Origin: Marisa cornuarietis
Lineage: Eukaryota > Mollusca > Gastropoda > Architaenioglossa > Ampullariidae
Length of the DNA stretch: 64,000 nt
NCBI GenBank assembly: GCA_004794655.1
Contig: SMMW01000087.1
Location: 1,966,501 to 2,030,500 of the forward strand
Direction of reading: 5' to 3'
Shown here: positions 9,626-22,724 of the stretch, piece by piece
How positions within the stretch are numbered: position 1 is the first letter of the stretch
Layout of the letters: each line of letters starts with the position of its first letter
Notes under the pieces: model-generated
Seen by the model: the letters and a program-made list of their open reading frames with translations, nothing else
Database searches by the model: none
What the model was told of the DNA's origin: nothing
Position numbers and translations under genes: made by a program

Positions 9626-10231
9626 CAGAGCACACATGAAGATCCGTGGAGTTGAACAACGCACCGGAGAAAACACTTTTGTCTGGGAAAAACAGGGTCT
9701 TTTGTGGATTCCAAGATAGGCTAAGTGCGAGTGTGTATAGTAGATGGAAAAAAAAGAACACAACGCGAGGTAGTACATTAGAGCTAGAATTTTAGCAGAA
9801 AATTCTCTTTGGGAACTTCGGCCCTCTTCCCTGAAACCCTAAAGAGGAACGGACTGATTTGGCGCTAGGGCCGCAATATTAATTAACCCGAGTGAAAAAG
9901 CGGATCGCTTTCTAGTGTCTTCAGTCCGGCTACAATAATGTCAACAGCCAAGCAAAGAAAGACGTAGGAGAATGTTAAATCTGATAAACGACTTTATGGA
10001 TGAATCGAGTTGTGTGCTACACCGACATTATATATATATATATAAATAATTTATGCATCTCGCTTAGAAGATTTCATTCAGGGCTGTCAAGTCTACAAAG
10101 TACTGTAAAAAGAAAATTTGATGGCTGAAAAATGCCTGTCATATGACTAGAGTAGTAATTTTAATTAGTAACATTGCCTTTTCTCAAGTGTCCACAATAT
10201 TCATTAGCAATATATATTATCTAAATACAAC
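9626..10231. other. 606 bp between two related LTRs
   Basis: No domain, ORF or repeat was recognised, apart from a short (ta)n run at 10029-10045. It may be internal sequence of a second, mostly deleted gypsy copy or plain host DNA. Confidence 0.4.
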
Positions 10232-10640
10232 TGTATAGTGGGCGCGCTTTATTGTTTGGGACAGCATGTATGATATACCGTTGACACTGCTTTTGTCCCT
10301 CCACCCTGCACCCCCTTCCCTTGACCTGGCCACCCCGCGGTAGCCGCGTGACCGGCGTGAGCGAGACGAGTGACCCTGGAACGGGGGGCGTTAATTGTTG
10401 TTTATGTAATTATAGCGAGCAGTGCCTTCACTAAGTTCGCCGCAGTGCGAGAGGATCATTCCTTCCCTTTCCCTTATTTCAAGTATGGGAGAAGTACCCT
10501 TGCACTGTGTAGGTGTTCTGGTCCGCTGTCAATAAGTGGCTCACGTATCTCGAACTACTCTTTCTCTGTAGCTTCCCTCGAAATCTCTTTTCTCTCCTTA
10601 TAGGCGTTCTGGTTTCCATACATGTTCCAGTGTGTGCGTG
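10232..10640 (+). mobile_element. Diverged solo LTR-like sequence related to the LTR at 9093
   Basis: Starts TGTATAGTGGGCGCG and shares with the LTR at 9093 several collinear blocks: tccctccaccctgca, then tatgggagaagtaccctt (10485; gagtacgggagaagtaccat in the other), then ggtccgctg...agtggctcacg. The blocks keep the same order and orientation, with small insertions. No internal element sequence follows it. The right end is approximate. Confidence 0.65.
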
Positions 10641-10999
10641 CTTGTATAGGGTGCATTTATTTCTGTTTTTCACAGGAACCTGATCAGCAAGAATGGTGCA
10701 ATTTCAAACAGACTTAAAATAGCTGTTCACTTTCTTGCAAGCTAAAGCTTGTTCCTCGAGCATATATATATATATATTGGTGCAACACATCTAACCTCAA
10801 TGTATGGTTAAATTTTATTTTAAAAGAATACAAGGTTGTTTGCCAATCAGTCTTCAAAGTGAAACAGAAAAGCTGATGAAATTGATCCTTTGTGATTATA
10901 TTCCATGTTATAAACACTCTTCTTTCGTTTTAACCCACCCTTTAATGTTCTAAGAAAATATATATTGTTTCAGCCATGACTTAGTACATCCAAATGCAG

Positions 11000-11240
11000 G
11001 TTTCATTGCAGAAATTTGGTAGCCCGCTGTGTAGAAAAAAAATTAATTAAAAGAATTACGACATCTAATGATTCGCACGTCAGATCGTGAAAAAAAAACC
11101 GCGGGAAGGAAACGAGGGCTTCAAATATGTATAAAGAATAAAAGGAGAAAGAAAGAAGGTTTTTTTCAGCACTCCACAAGTTCAGTCTATGAACAATGAA
11201 ATCAATAACAACAACAGAAAAAACCGTACACTTTTACATA
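11000..11240. repeat. Direct repeat, copy 1 (about 240 bp)
   Basis: From gtttcattgcagaaattt to accgtacacttttacata this segment matches 11657-11914 almost base for base, differing by a few substitutions and short indels. Shared landmarks include attcgcacgtcagatcgtg / attcgaacgtcagatcgtg and cgagggcttcaaatatgta. Identity looks like 90% or more. Confidence 0.95.
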
Positions 11241-11656
11241 TTGGAACATTGTTCCGCAAACGTCTTCGACGACAACATTGGTTTATTATCTGGTGCACGG
11301 GGTTGGGGGTTACTCACCTGCCCACTGACTCATTAACGCACTCACGCACCTCCCCCATCCTCACATACAGGTGGAAAGACAACAGGCATGACGTAACACA
11401 TGGCAGAAGCACGTAACACAAACATGAAAACAAATCAGCGAGAGATTAAACACATCTGCTTATTACGATAGTCAAACTACCGTTCTCTCCACCATTGCTT
11501 CTCCCACCCTCTAACAAAAACCCAACAAATCTCATTTTCATGTATTAAAGATTTTATTGTGTTCAAGTCTGTAACAGGTGTATTTTTCAGAAGCTTAGAA
11601 TATGAATTCTTATATAATAAAGTGATGACAAACTTTAATGAATTTTAAACGCGGCC
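11241..11656. other. Spacer between the two direct repeats
   Basis: Sequence without recognised features. A 75-codon open frame at 11189-11416 overlaps the first repeat copy and has no domain. Confidence 0.5.
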
Positions 11657-11914
11657 GTTTCATTGCAGAAATTCGTTTGCTTTGGTGGCCCGCAGTGTAG
11701 AAAAAAATAATTAAAAGAATTACAACATCTAATGATTCGAACGTCAGATCGTGAAAAAAAAACCGTGGGAAGGAAACGAGGGCTTCAAATATGTACAAAG
11801 AATAAAAGGAGAAAGAAAGAAGAAATAAAGGAGTTTTTTTCAGCACTCCACAAGTTCAATCTATAAACAATCAAATCAATAACAACAACAGAAAAAACCG
11901 TACACTTTTACATA
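11657..11914. repeat. Direct repeat, copy 2 (about 258 bp)
   Basis: Second copy of the segment at 11000-11240, same orientation, 657 bp downstream. It differs mainly by a short insertion near its start (cgtttgctt) and one around 11823 (aaataaaggag). It has no coding capacity and no terminal inverted repeats, so a tandem duplication of a roughly 660-bp block, with the remainder diverged or replaced, or two insertions of one short element, are both possible. Confidence 0.95.
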
Positions 11915-14900
11915 AAAAGATAAACAGTCATTTAAATAAAAACAACCAACTACAACCAAACCGAGGAAGGAAACTGTAAGAGTCCATGAACACACTGACT
12001 CTATGTACATGGAAATGGTCATAACACGATCAGTAACGGTGAAGAATGTATCGAGTACATTTTCAAAGTCATTCATTCACAGACGAAGAGTGGCGTGCTG
12101 TTTACAAGAAATAGTCCACACTTATAAAAGCTTTTAGTGATTATGCGCTTCAAAAGCGCTACTGCGCCTGTTGCAAACAAGCGCAGTGTACACATCTGTG
12201 TTGTTTTAAAACACATATACACCAAAACATATTTATAGAAAATATGTTTGTACACGGCTAAAACAATGTCAGTGCTATAAACTGTCTTCAGTGATGCTGC
12301 TGATGATGATAACAACGGCTTTGTCTCTTATCTGTAGTGGCTCAGACTGGCTTGACAGGCCGCATTAGAAAAATCCTAAAATTAAAACTTCTGGCCCATC
12401 AATATGACACATAGCGCAGCTCACTCAGGTGCCTGTTAAGCTTACATTCAACTAACATTCTCCTTCCATCACCAGGTGTATAAATTCATCAGCTTGGCTA
12501 ACAAGTTGCAAAGGAAGCAGATCTTTGAAGTAAACAACAGCAGCAGCAATTCATCAATGCATACATTGTTTCGCACATCACAATCTGTGCAGATAGATTT
12601 ATTTTTCTCGAGAGTTAACAACTGGTAGGTGTGAGATCCCAGTTACCCAGGAAGAAGCGTATCACCCAGTGGCTTCATCGGGGTTAAAACGTTGATATAT
12701 ATATAATAACAGAAGCGAGTGACGCTGTAAACAGGAAGCAGTGATACCAAAGTGATTCTCTCCCACTCCTAACAAGACAAAAGTACGCGTGAACATGCTC
12801 AATGGTGGTCTCACGTGCGTGCGTTTCATTTCACTGATCTGGACACACACAAACATTGTCCATACTTCTTTCTTCAGTGATGGCATATTGTGTACTGGGC
12901 CCTTCAGGTTCGTTTTGTCAGCATCTTGCGTGATCTCAGCATACTGTAACGCTGTGAGAGATGGGCGAGGAGGAAGGGCGACAAGCCCCATTATGCCATG
13001 TACTATAAAAGAGTTGCCTCTCTTTAATAAGGACTCATTGCTTCATAGTCGGGGGTTTCATCGACGACAGTGACATGAAATGCTAAGCTGCCACTCTTTG
13101 CAAGAGGAAAGCCTGCTGTATGGAGTTTTGATTTAAAACTCAAAAGATATTGTTGGAAATATACCATATCGCAGTGTGTGCCATTTCTGCCAACAGAACA
13201 TTTGTGCTGACTTTGACTAAATGATCTGAGTCCATGTTGTGCGTCATCGCTGAGGGGGGTCACAGTTGTGCGACGGAAACAGAAACACTCAAAATTATGA
13301 AAATATGCTGTACTTCTACTGAAGAGTGAAAAGAGAGTCTCTCACCTTTTTTTCTTTCTCTCTCTCTACACCCACCCCCATTTCATTTTCTGTTTATTTC
13401 ACCTGTACATTTTCTGTATTTTGGTGTTCGTGCACGCACTGGTCTGGGGGCCATTCTGGCATTCTCGTTGCACATCGATGGACAAGGTAGCAGCGACCCC
13501 CACCTCCCCCCTTTCCTGCAAGCCTCCCCTCTGCCATACGTTTAGCTGATTATACTGATGACACTACATCGATCATCATTGCAGACGATTATAACAGTCC
13601 CCAGCAACGGTAGCAGCCACACAACCATCTGGCGTTCTTATTTTTATTTTTTAATTTGATTTGCATCCTCTCTAAGAAAGGTCACAGGTCACAGGACAAC
13701 CACCTAATCAAATGGAAATGAACACAGATTTCCCCTTACGTCCTCGGCAGCGGGTCGATCTTGTAAGCGGAGATATACGACGTTCATGCCTCACTTACAG
13801 AAAAAAGGTCTCAGGCCCAATTTTGTCCGATGTTTGTCATCAACGAAGATTTAACCCAGAGGAAGAGAAGAAATGGGAAGGGAGAGATGGAGAGAGGAAG
13901 ATGTGGAACAAGCGAGCAGACAAGATAAATGTGTGCATACTGGCCGTCTGTTTCATGACAATCAATGAGAGAACCAGGAGCAGAATGAAGCCCTGATACC
14001 TTCCATATTCTAGCAAATCGTCAAATGCACACGCTTTCCGCAAGCATGCACAAACAAGCTGGCGGTATTGAACGCACAACTTCTAGAAATTCCGAAACAT
14101 CAGCAAAAGCCATGCAACGTACTCTTTTCTCTGCTTTCTTACTCCAATAACCAGACACGCCATACACGCTCCCCCCTCCCACACGCACACAATAAGAAAA
14201 TTTCCAAATTAAACAGAAGGAAACAAGAGACACGGAGAGAGAGAGAGAGAGAGATTGATGGGCGCGCATATATATATATATAGACGCACACGCATGAAGA
14301 AACAGTGTGTGTATATTTTCCGTAGAGTTGCCAAGTCGGTATTGTTTTGTAAACAAAAAAAAGGAAAGAGTTCTGGATAACAGTACAGCCATGTGCTTTG
14401 TATGCTTTCAGTGTCTGGTGTTTGAAGGTAGGAGCGTACTGAACTTCAGAGTGTCTGATGATTGATCTGACGATTTAGGCAGAGAAAACTTTTATCAACT
14501 GCTTTTTACAGAACATTCAGTCATTGTCATACTCATTGTCAAAAGCCGTCGGGAGAGTCGTGCTCTTTATTGTAAGGGCAAAGTCTTTCAATTTGTGGCC
14601 GACTTTAATAATAAGTCTAACAAAAGTTTATTAAGACAAAACGAGTTTCGCTCGCTCCCACCCACCCTCCCTCCTTAAGAGGAACTTGCTTTGCTCTGGC
14701 GTCGCAACTGTCAGCTGAAGCTCGCCTTCTTTCAGACCAGTACAAAACGCCTTATTGTTTCTACCTACAGTGTCGAAAAAAATGATGCTCACAGCAACAA
14801 GAAGTCACAAGATTACATAAATGTAGAAAGAAGCCATTGACTTTGGTTCGAGTATTTCTTTATACAATGAAAGAACGGTAACAAGTAAAATGCGAATTGA

Positions 14901-15519
14901 AATTTACTAAAATTAATTTGTCTTGTTCTGATTTAAAAAAAAGAGAGCAACCAAGAGACCTTAATTTATACGCAAATCGCTCGTGGCATGAAGAAACGTC
15001 TGTTTGGTTTAAATGCTTAGACGCTGTTAGCCTTATAGGCCAAGACATCGGAGCTGGTCAGAATGTCGGACTGGTTCTTGGAAAACTTGCACAAAGACAA
15101 GCTAAGAGTCGTGTGCAAACTACGGTCAAGGCCGCTGCTTAAGGTCATCGCCTCTTAAATATTAAATGGAAAGTTACTCGCACTCGCACTCTCTGTACTC
15201 ACAGGTTTTCTGTGCCCCTAGAGTCCATCACTGCCAGAAAAATAAGTGTCTTTGGTGAGACATTTGTACGCCTGGACCCCCTGTGATCATGTCACACAGA
15301 CGGAACTAAGCCTCGCCTGCACGAAGCTGACGAGACATAATGGGGAGAGGGGAGACAAACAAAAAAGCACTTATACTGAGAAAAGTCGAGAAAATTATGT
15401 TGCAATTAACAGGGAAGCTTCTGTCACGATCCCTACATTGGTCTCCTGCAGCCTTACTGAGGTATGTGTCGGATGGAAGACACCGAAGGAAAAGACAAGC
15501 GCGTATAAGATAGGTGGCG
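11915..15519. other. No supported gene
   Basis: Unique-looking AT-rich DNA with short random ORFs. It contains a small (GA)n run at about 14238-14253 and a (TA)n run near 14270-14281. No splice-bounded exon, RNA gene or transposon was recognised on either strand. Confidence 0.5.
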
Positions 15520-15780
15520 GAGGAAGAAAGGAGGCACTAGGAAATACAAAGAGAGAATAAAAAAAAATGAAAGGGAAGAAGAAGACAATGAAGGAGAAAA
15601 GAGAAGAAAGACAAAATTAGCAACAAGCTGAAAGCGAAACAAGATTCTTTCTGAAAGGTGAGGACAAGGGGAAAATTGGAGAATAAAAAGAAAAGTGGAT
15701 GAAAAATCAAGAAAACCGAGAAAGTAAACACGAGAGACTGTTAGGAGAGGAAAAGGAAGAAAAAGAGAAAGAAAAAACTT
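15520..15780 (+). repeat. Polypurine-rich tract
   Basis: About 260 bp in which the plus strand is overwhelmingly A and G (blocks such as gaagaagacaatgaaggaga). The minus-strand open frames here, rich in F, L and S, are a by-product. Such strand-asymmetric tracts can adopt triplex (H-DNA) structures. Confidence 0.7.
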
Positions 15781-18700
15781 TTAGCTTCATATATCTTTTG
15801 TTATTCATGTCAAAGTACACACCAGGTGTTGCCAGAAATTATAGTTAGCAGTTAAACTGTAAGATGGAAAATGCTTGCACGTCCATCAACAAGAATTGAG
15901 CAGGCAGAACGACCTGCCATACAGGTGTACTGTTCTTTTCCATAGCAGGTCTCTGATGACCTGTTGCTAGCTGTTGTTTCCAGCGGACCGCTCATGATGG
16001 GGGTCGCCAATCACATATTCTGTTCCTCCCCCTTGCATAACGTGTTGGAACTGACGCCCAGCATCTTGATAATTCTTCCTCCGCCTGAGGCGCCTCCCTT
16101 ATCTTGTTCTGCTTCCATACAATCTATTTTTTCCCTAAAGCTAAGCACCGCTAAATGCTTCCTGTGTACCGTTGTAAGAATTATTATTATTATTTATTTT
16201 AAATCAGAAGCACTCTCCAGAGTTTACAGAACCGTTCTTTGGCCACAGTAGCAAAAGGTTAGAAATTAAGTGATTTTTGTCCTTGTTTCGGAGGAATACA
16301 ACTGGTATTTGTAAAGCTGGTTCCTGCCAACGTTCCTCGGTTATTCCTTCTGAAGTAAACATTTCCAGTAGACGTCTTGCCTCTTACTCTTGTGTTTCTG
16401 CTTTTTCTTGTGGTTCACCAAAGGAAAATATTTATCATAGAACTACGGATTTTTGCAAGTGGCGAGACAGTTGTACAACAGGAGCAGGAGACCTCTGGTA
16501 TACTCTACTCTGCCTCTCTACTTATGTTCATAACGAGTTTGTAAAACGGTCTGAGAATTAAGAATGGGCATTATACGTTCGACCGCGCATCTTTGGTGGC
16601 GAAGGAAAGTGAGGAAGGTAAAAATTAGAATCACCAACGCCGATGGGTAAATGTCTGTTTCCTCCGCGCTCTCACACTTCTACAAGTAGCCCAACCGTTG
16701 GACGCAAGACCACCGGCACATCCTCTTTGTGTTGTGCGCATGCCCACTGGCAAAGTTGCCGTTTAAGCTAAATTTATAGAATTCAGTACAGTTTTGTTTT
16801 CAACTTATATAAAGCAATGTAAGTCAAAGAAAATGCTTGTATTTGCAGCTTGAGTCCGAGCGTGTGTATGTGACAACTGATCCCTATCCCCAGCACTGGG
16901 ACTGGATCACGTGACCACACCCAGACGTCCAACAGGAATGTAATTTCCTGACTATAACGGTTTTTCTGAACGATCAAGCTTTTGCGTGGTGCCAGAGTCC
17001 ACAACTTAACCGCAGAAAGAACACACGGTTTCCTCAAACGATTTCAGAAAGTTTTCTTTAAAAAAAAATAATCTTAAAAGAATGTGAAGTGGCAGACGTT
17101 CTTAAGTGAGAAAAAGAGGGAAGCTGACATTCAGTCAATACTACAGTGATTCCTGACAGCAGTGACATAATTTTAATAGAACTGAAACAGCAGTGAAAAG
17201 AATCTCATTTTGATCAGCAGCTATTTTTTGTTTGTTTGTTTTCTTATGTCTGCTGCTTTGTCTACGGGACACTCGAGCCACAACAGCACATCAAGAAGTT
17301 CAGCAGTCACTTGCTGTTCGGCGACCTCGAACTCGGCGACTTGCCCCGACTCGCAGCTTGGCTGCCTCTGACCTTTCATCGTGTAGTTTCCTCTCGCTTT
17401 CATCGACTGTGAATACGCTAACAACAAAACGACGTGAAAAATAATAGAGTCGACAAGAGTGATGCGTCACCTTTGTCAGCATTCGTAAATAAACATAAGG
17501 AATTAGGAAACTCTCTTTTGACATGATGGATTCTTTTGTGCTGGTCGTTCAGAAATGGCATCTTAATGTCGCACAATAGGTGCGTTTACGCCGAGGAAAC
17601 ATGCGTTTACACGTGCCAATGTCGAAAAACGAAATTATTCTCATTCGTCACGAACCATAGACTTCCGACAAATAATTAACGCATATTTCAGGACATGCAT
17701 TACGATGTTCAAATGCGAATACACAGGTTATTGTCTAAGGTGGGCTTAATCCTGTATGGGTTTTGCGGATTACGATATGAGCCTTCCACAGAAGCGTTAA
17801 GGACCATTCTCAGAAATTGTTCTTGACCTACTCAAGCAAGAGGAAATAAGGCATTCTGGCTAAAAAAAAAAAAAAAGAAATGCCGAAAACATGTCGCTCA
17901 TTTGAGACCCATAGCGAGACGTCAGTTATAGGTCTGTTAATTGTAGAATCTGTACAATTTTTGACTGCAGTCGTAAAATGAGGTCTATTTTTGACAAATC
18001 GGCGAGAAATTTTAAAAGGTGGAATATTGTTACTACCATAGATACGGTTTTCAGTTAAAGAGCGGAAGTTCGATGTGCTGAGCGCATAGGTGAAGGTTAG
18101 TGTTACCTATTGTTACGCTTCGCTCTAAGTAAACAAGGCGACAAGCAAAAACAGTGCACTTTACACGAGCACACACGTCTACAGACAGAAAACAGGAGAA
18201 TGCGCTAGAAGGAGTCAGACAGTGGTACACAAGCTTTCTCTCTCTCTAACCATACACCTCTCTCTCTCTCTCACACACACACCCGCGCTTACATTTATTT
18301 ATCTATGTCCAGCACAACGCGCACGCACCAGACGAATTATCCTGTGCACGCAGTCTGCGGCGAAGTAGGCAGGCCCACTGCGCTGGTTGCTCTAACATCA
18401 TCGCCTACTCACTACCTCTCTTTCCATCCCCTCCTCCCACCAACCCACTCAAAATGCCCCCTCCTTGCACAGCACACGTGCTGTCGCGTAATAATCTGAC
18501 ACTGAACAAGCAGTCCGCACAACCCAGGTTCTTATCGATCCTATCCATGACTTCCCAAGTTAAAAAGGGGCTTCTTATTAGGTTTTTATTAAGAAGCTTG
18601 ATGGCCCGATGGCTTTCAGCTCTTAGTAGGATTTGGAATTTGGGAATTGGCAGCAGGGCTCCTTTCTGTCCACTGTCCGCCATTTTTACATGGCTCATCT

Positions 18701-19081
18701 CCCGCACGTCACTTCCCCTCTTTGTGGTTCCTTCCCGAAGGGGGGTAGGACGGGAGGGGTAGTGACGTCAGACAACAACATGCAGGCGCAGTTGAATGGC
18801 TTTATGTTTTCTTCGTTGAAAGCACTTGTCCTCGCTTTCTCTCCGACACTGGCCTGCTGCTGTACAGTGAGCACAGTCCCAGGCCCTCGACGGACATAGG
18901 ATAACAGCAACGGCTTGCGCAAGACTGACGCGTTTTGTAGTCGGTGATGCGAAGCAAAAAGTCGTTGGATTGCTGGCCGCCAGATCACTACCGTAATTAA
19001 GACTGATACAGGGCTTAGAAATAATTTGTTTTATGGGAAGCGTTTGTTTGTTTACCGGCTATTTCGTGAAATAACCGGCAA

Positions 19082-19083
<2 letters not shown>
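15781..19083. other. No supported gene
   Basis: No domain or exon was recognised. Small landmarks are an (ATT)n run near 16182-16196, an A-rich run near 17863-17876 and a (CT)n-rich stretch at 18236-18272. Several 60-100 codon open frames have no motif and no plausible splice context. Confidence 0.5.

Positions 19084-19148
<65 letters not shown>
19084..19148 (+). repeat. Compound microsatellite (TG)n(GA)n
   Basis: Uninterrupted TG from 19084 to 19129 (about 23 units) passing into GA to 19148. A good polymorphic marker. Confidence 0.98.
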
Positions 19149-22100
19149 TGTGGATGTTTAGTAAGCTACATAAAACTGAGACAGGAGACTGCAATTCAAT
19201 GGGAAATAAATAAAAGAATAAGTTACAGCTAGAAAAGGTGTTTTAAAATGGAATATCATAGAAAATCGCGAAGCCTTTCTGTCGACCGAAAAGAGAATAA
19301 ATGCAAGAAAAAAAGGAAAGAACAACTACATCACGATGGACAACAGATCTAAAAACCTTTGCCGAGTAAAAGATTTGTTTTTCTTCTGAGCACCATTTAC
19401 TGTGTCGCTTTAGTCCTAGAAAAATAAGGTCACCAGGGAAGCTAACCCTTCGGTTTCCGTACCCAGGAGGCGTCAGTCAACCTGCTCCTACATCACAACA
19501 CAATTATTGATCTGACGTGAACAGCCATATAAAGGCTGACAGAGCTAAACATTTTAAGCTGTACATCCCTGAGTAGCAGAGAATGTCTTCAGATCATATC
19601 TCGCCAAGAATAAAAGTTTTTTTTAAAAAGTATCCTCTTCTCGTTCATTCTTTCTCCTTTCTTGTTCTCCACCCTATTTGTGTTCTCTCTCTTTTGCTCT
19701 GGCTGCTTTGCCTCTTTCGCCTCCCTGCCCTTTATATATATTTTTTTCTTTTGTCCTAATGCACATGCATTAAAGTGTTGCTCGAGTTTTACTCTGAAAA
19801 TAACGACAGTCATTTCCGACAAAAATGTATGGCAGTTGTATTCCCATAAATGCATTTCAAATAATTCTTTGTCAAGACCAGCACGCATCTTGTCAACCTT
19901 TCTCATCTTCAGATCAAGAAAGAAAAAAAAGAAGCTAAAACATTGCAAATAAGCCAACATGAAATTCGTAAAAACTCGTGAAACTTCTCTTAATGTAACA
20001 GCCACGAAATTGCCTTGACCTCGTGCAGATGTTCTGGAGAGAGAGAGAGAGAGTAAAGAAAATCTTTGTAATGCTCATATTATCCTCAAGCAGCTGAATC
20101 ATATACCAGAACTCTCCTCGGCTGTGTCTGCTGCTGCCCCGACACTTGATGAACGGTTCAGGGGAAAAAAGTGAGGATTATGACTATATTATGCCGCATT
20201 TCGGATTCCACGCACACGTGTCGGTCCAATTTCCGGAAGCGGAAGGCGCGCGCACAGCTCCTAGGTGACCTCAGGCCTGCCTGACCTTCTGTGTGGCGAG
20301 GTGCGAGCTGCCCCCAAACCCTCTCACCCGCTCATGTGCAACACTACAACATGCGTTTGTACACCACTAGTCGGCGCTGTATTGACACTCGTTTATTTAC
20401 AGAGCAGTGAATGTAACTCACGCAGTCCCGAAGTCTCTGCACAGACAGAAGCAAGATGTCAGACTCGCCAGATGCTGCACCGCTGTCGCGATTTGTGCAG
20501 ATACATGTCTAGCGATGTTGTGCTAGTTCCAGTATTTTGATGTGACGTCAGTGATCGCAAGCACTTCAAGCACGATCCCACCAGCCCTCCCAAACACACA
20601 CCTCCTTGTCGCGCTCGCACGCACGCACGCAACCCCCCACACTCCCACACACGCATGCATACATTTCACGCCAAACAAATGCCTGCCAACTTCGTGATGC
20701 CTTCACAGCACGCGAACCAATTGCCGCTAATATCAAGCAACGATTGGTGAAGACGAGTCCTCACAGATAACGTCTTCATCGCCCTACTTACATCACATGA
20801 TGATAAGAATCACTAACAGCGTCACCAGCTAAAGCTTAAATCCTTTCTACCCATCCGTGTGCACCAAAATAGATAAACAGCAATAATAAAAGATGAAAGT
20901 GAAAATGGCCACAAGGATAACACACGCAGATTAAAGATAACAGTGCAAAATTCCCTGTTGGCCCTGTAGGAACTAGCACCGTGGATAACTGCATGCAGAA
21001 TCAATCACCCGGAAAACAGGCACCTTCTGGGACAGCTATATCGTGTTAGCGTAAACGATACAAAATAAGTGCAGGTGTCTTAGGAAGAGTACTTGTTGTT
21101 CATCTCTGTAGCTGTACTTCAGTATGAGACTTTCAATAAGTGGAAGAAGACATCTCTGGTGATGTCATGAAGGAGAAGCAATGATCGATCGATTGGGGAT
21201 CGATCTGGCAGTTAGGGAGGGAGTCTGCGAGATCTGTGGACGCAAAATTTCATCCCCCCCAACAAAGATTCTAGAACACTCTCACTTCTTCGGAGCCTTG
21301 CACGCATGGGCTCAATCCAGGCTGCTGCAAGAAGAGTGCTGCAAATCCGTCGTGCATTAAAACTCCAGCGATTTATATTTCGAGCGAGATGTTCACAACC
21401 TAAGAGTGACCTTCCCCCTCGTGTTTCAGACTGAGGAAAACTTTCCCATCATGCTCCACACTAATGCTGGAAGCTCAGTTATTACTTTTTCCCTTCCCCC
21501 GCATCACGAACACACATCGACATCGTCCTCTGCGATCTAACGGAGAACGTTAACAAAGACAAAAGGTAATAGCACTTACGGACAAAACATGGGGTCGGCA
21601 AGGGGAAGTAATTCACTTGGGAATGACAAAGACGAATTAAGGTTCCAGTATCACCAGGCAAGAGATTCCAGAATTCACTCCAAAGAAATAAATAAAGAAA
21701 GAAATAAACACATGCCTCATAAAGAAATAAATTAAGAAGCTAATGAAATCAGCATGCAACAAACAAAAAATACAGTGTAACGAGGAGCTCTCTCTGCAAG
21801 TGAGATCCGTGAAGGAAAAAAATCTTGCGGAGTGGAAGCAGGCTCTCCGTAGACACGACGCATGAAATTTGTTTAATATTTTTCTCTGTGTCGTTATCCA
21901 CACAAACAGCCTGGGATTTTGGTGGAGATTTCACTTCCCCACCTTGGCTCACAACGAAGATAAAAATTCTATACACCAACAGACAATACAGGTACACCGC
22001 ACACAGACCAATCGTTGACAAGCACGCAGCCGGAAGTGCCGACCCCCATGTACCGCACTTCATGTGTGTATATATATTATATATACTTTTTTCGCATATA

Positions 22101-22163
22101 CCCTAGCCGGCAATTCGGGTGTTCCCAGCAGACAAGACCACAGACTTGAAACCACCCGTAAAG
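19149..22163. other. No supported gene; 3' flank of the K2P gene
   Basis: Contains a short (GA)n near 20036-20053 and small AT-rich simple repeats (21660-21740, 22068-22085). The 3' UTR of the potassium channel gene must begin at 22163 and run leftwards, but I found no clear AATAAA on the minus strand close to the stop codon. Confidence 0.5.
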
Positions 22164-22724
22164 TCATATAGAGGCGCGTTTTGAGCTCATCTGCTGTTGC
22201 CAGGCAAGGAACGAGGCACTGTCCTCCGTGTTGCTGATAGTGTCTTCCCTGTTGCTGGCCCCAGCCGTCTGCGACATCGGCAGTAGGTGCGAGATCTTCC
22301 CGGGCGCACGTGTCACAGAGTAGCGCGGCTTGTTGCGCCCGGCGCGCAGGTTGTAGCAAGAGCAGGAGCACACGGACACCAGGTCGTTGTACTCGGGTGT
22401 TTCCTGCGCGCCAGACACCACGTTGCCATTGGCCTGTCCTGTGATGACATCACCCTCCAGCCGCACTGCACCCCGCGCCGCTGCCGCCGCCTCCATCTCC
22501 TCGCGCCGCTCATCGACGGTGTTCATGGTGAGGAAGCGCAAGATGAGGAGGTTCATGGCGGCGGAGATGACCGTCAGACCGAAAAGGATGAAGATGAGGC
22601 TGAAGGCCACGTAGTCTGGCTGCTTGGTCAGCATGTCGTTCTGCTGCAGCGCCACGAAGTCCCCGAAGCCGATGGTCGTTAGGGTGATGAAGCAGTAATA
22701 GAAGGCGTCGATGTAGGCCCAGCC
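22164..22724 (-). CDS. KCNK3/KCNK9-like: TASK-type two-pore K+ channel, last coding exon
   Basis: 186 codons plus stop, entered through the acceptor GTCCTCGTCACAG in phase 0. It encodes the second pore loop ([18 protein letters not shown], with selectivity filter GFGD), the fourth membrane helix ([18 protein letters not shown]) and the cytosolic tail. LILRFLTMN right after M4 matches the TASK-specific VLRF[ML]T element needed for volatile-anaesthetic and Gq regulation. The tail holds a conserved SVCSCSCY block and ends KRASI. KRASI resembles the C-terminal R-R-x-S-V of TASK-1 and TASK-3 that binds 14-3-3 for ER exit. The channel sets background K+ conductance at the plasma membrane. Confidence 0.95.
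   Translation of the reverse strand, partial: GWAYIDAFYYCFITLTTIGFGDFVALQQNDMLTKQPDYVAFSLIFILFGLTVISAAMNLLILRFLTMNTVDERREEMEAAAAARGAVRLEGDVITGQANGNVVSGAQETPEYNDLVSVCSCSCYNLRAGRNKPRYSVTRAPGKISHLLPMSQTAGASNREDTISNTEDSASFLAWQQQMSSKRASI

Noticed and set aside
22287..22682. 131-codon plus-strand frame opposite the K2P exon
   Set aside because: Antisense to a GC-rich conserved exon; the minus-strand product is an unmistakable channel.
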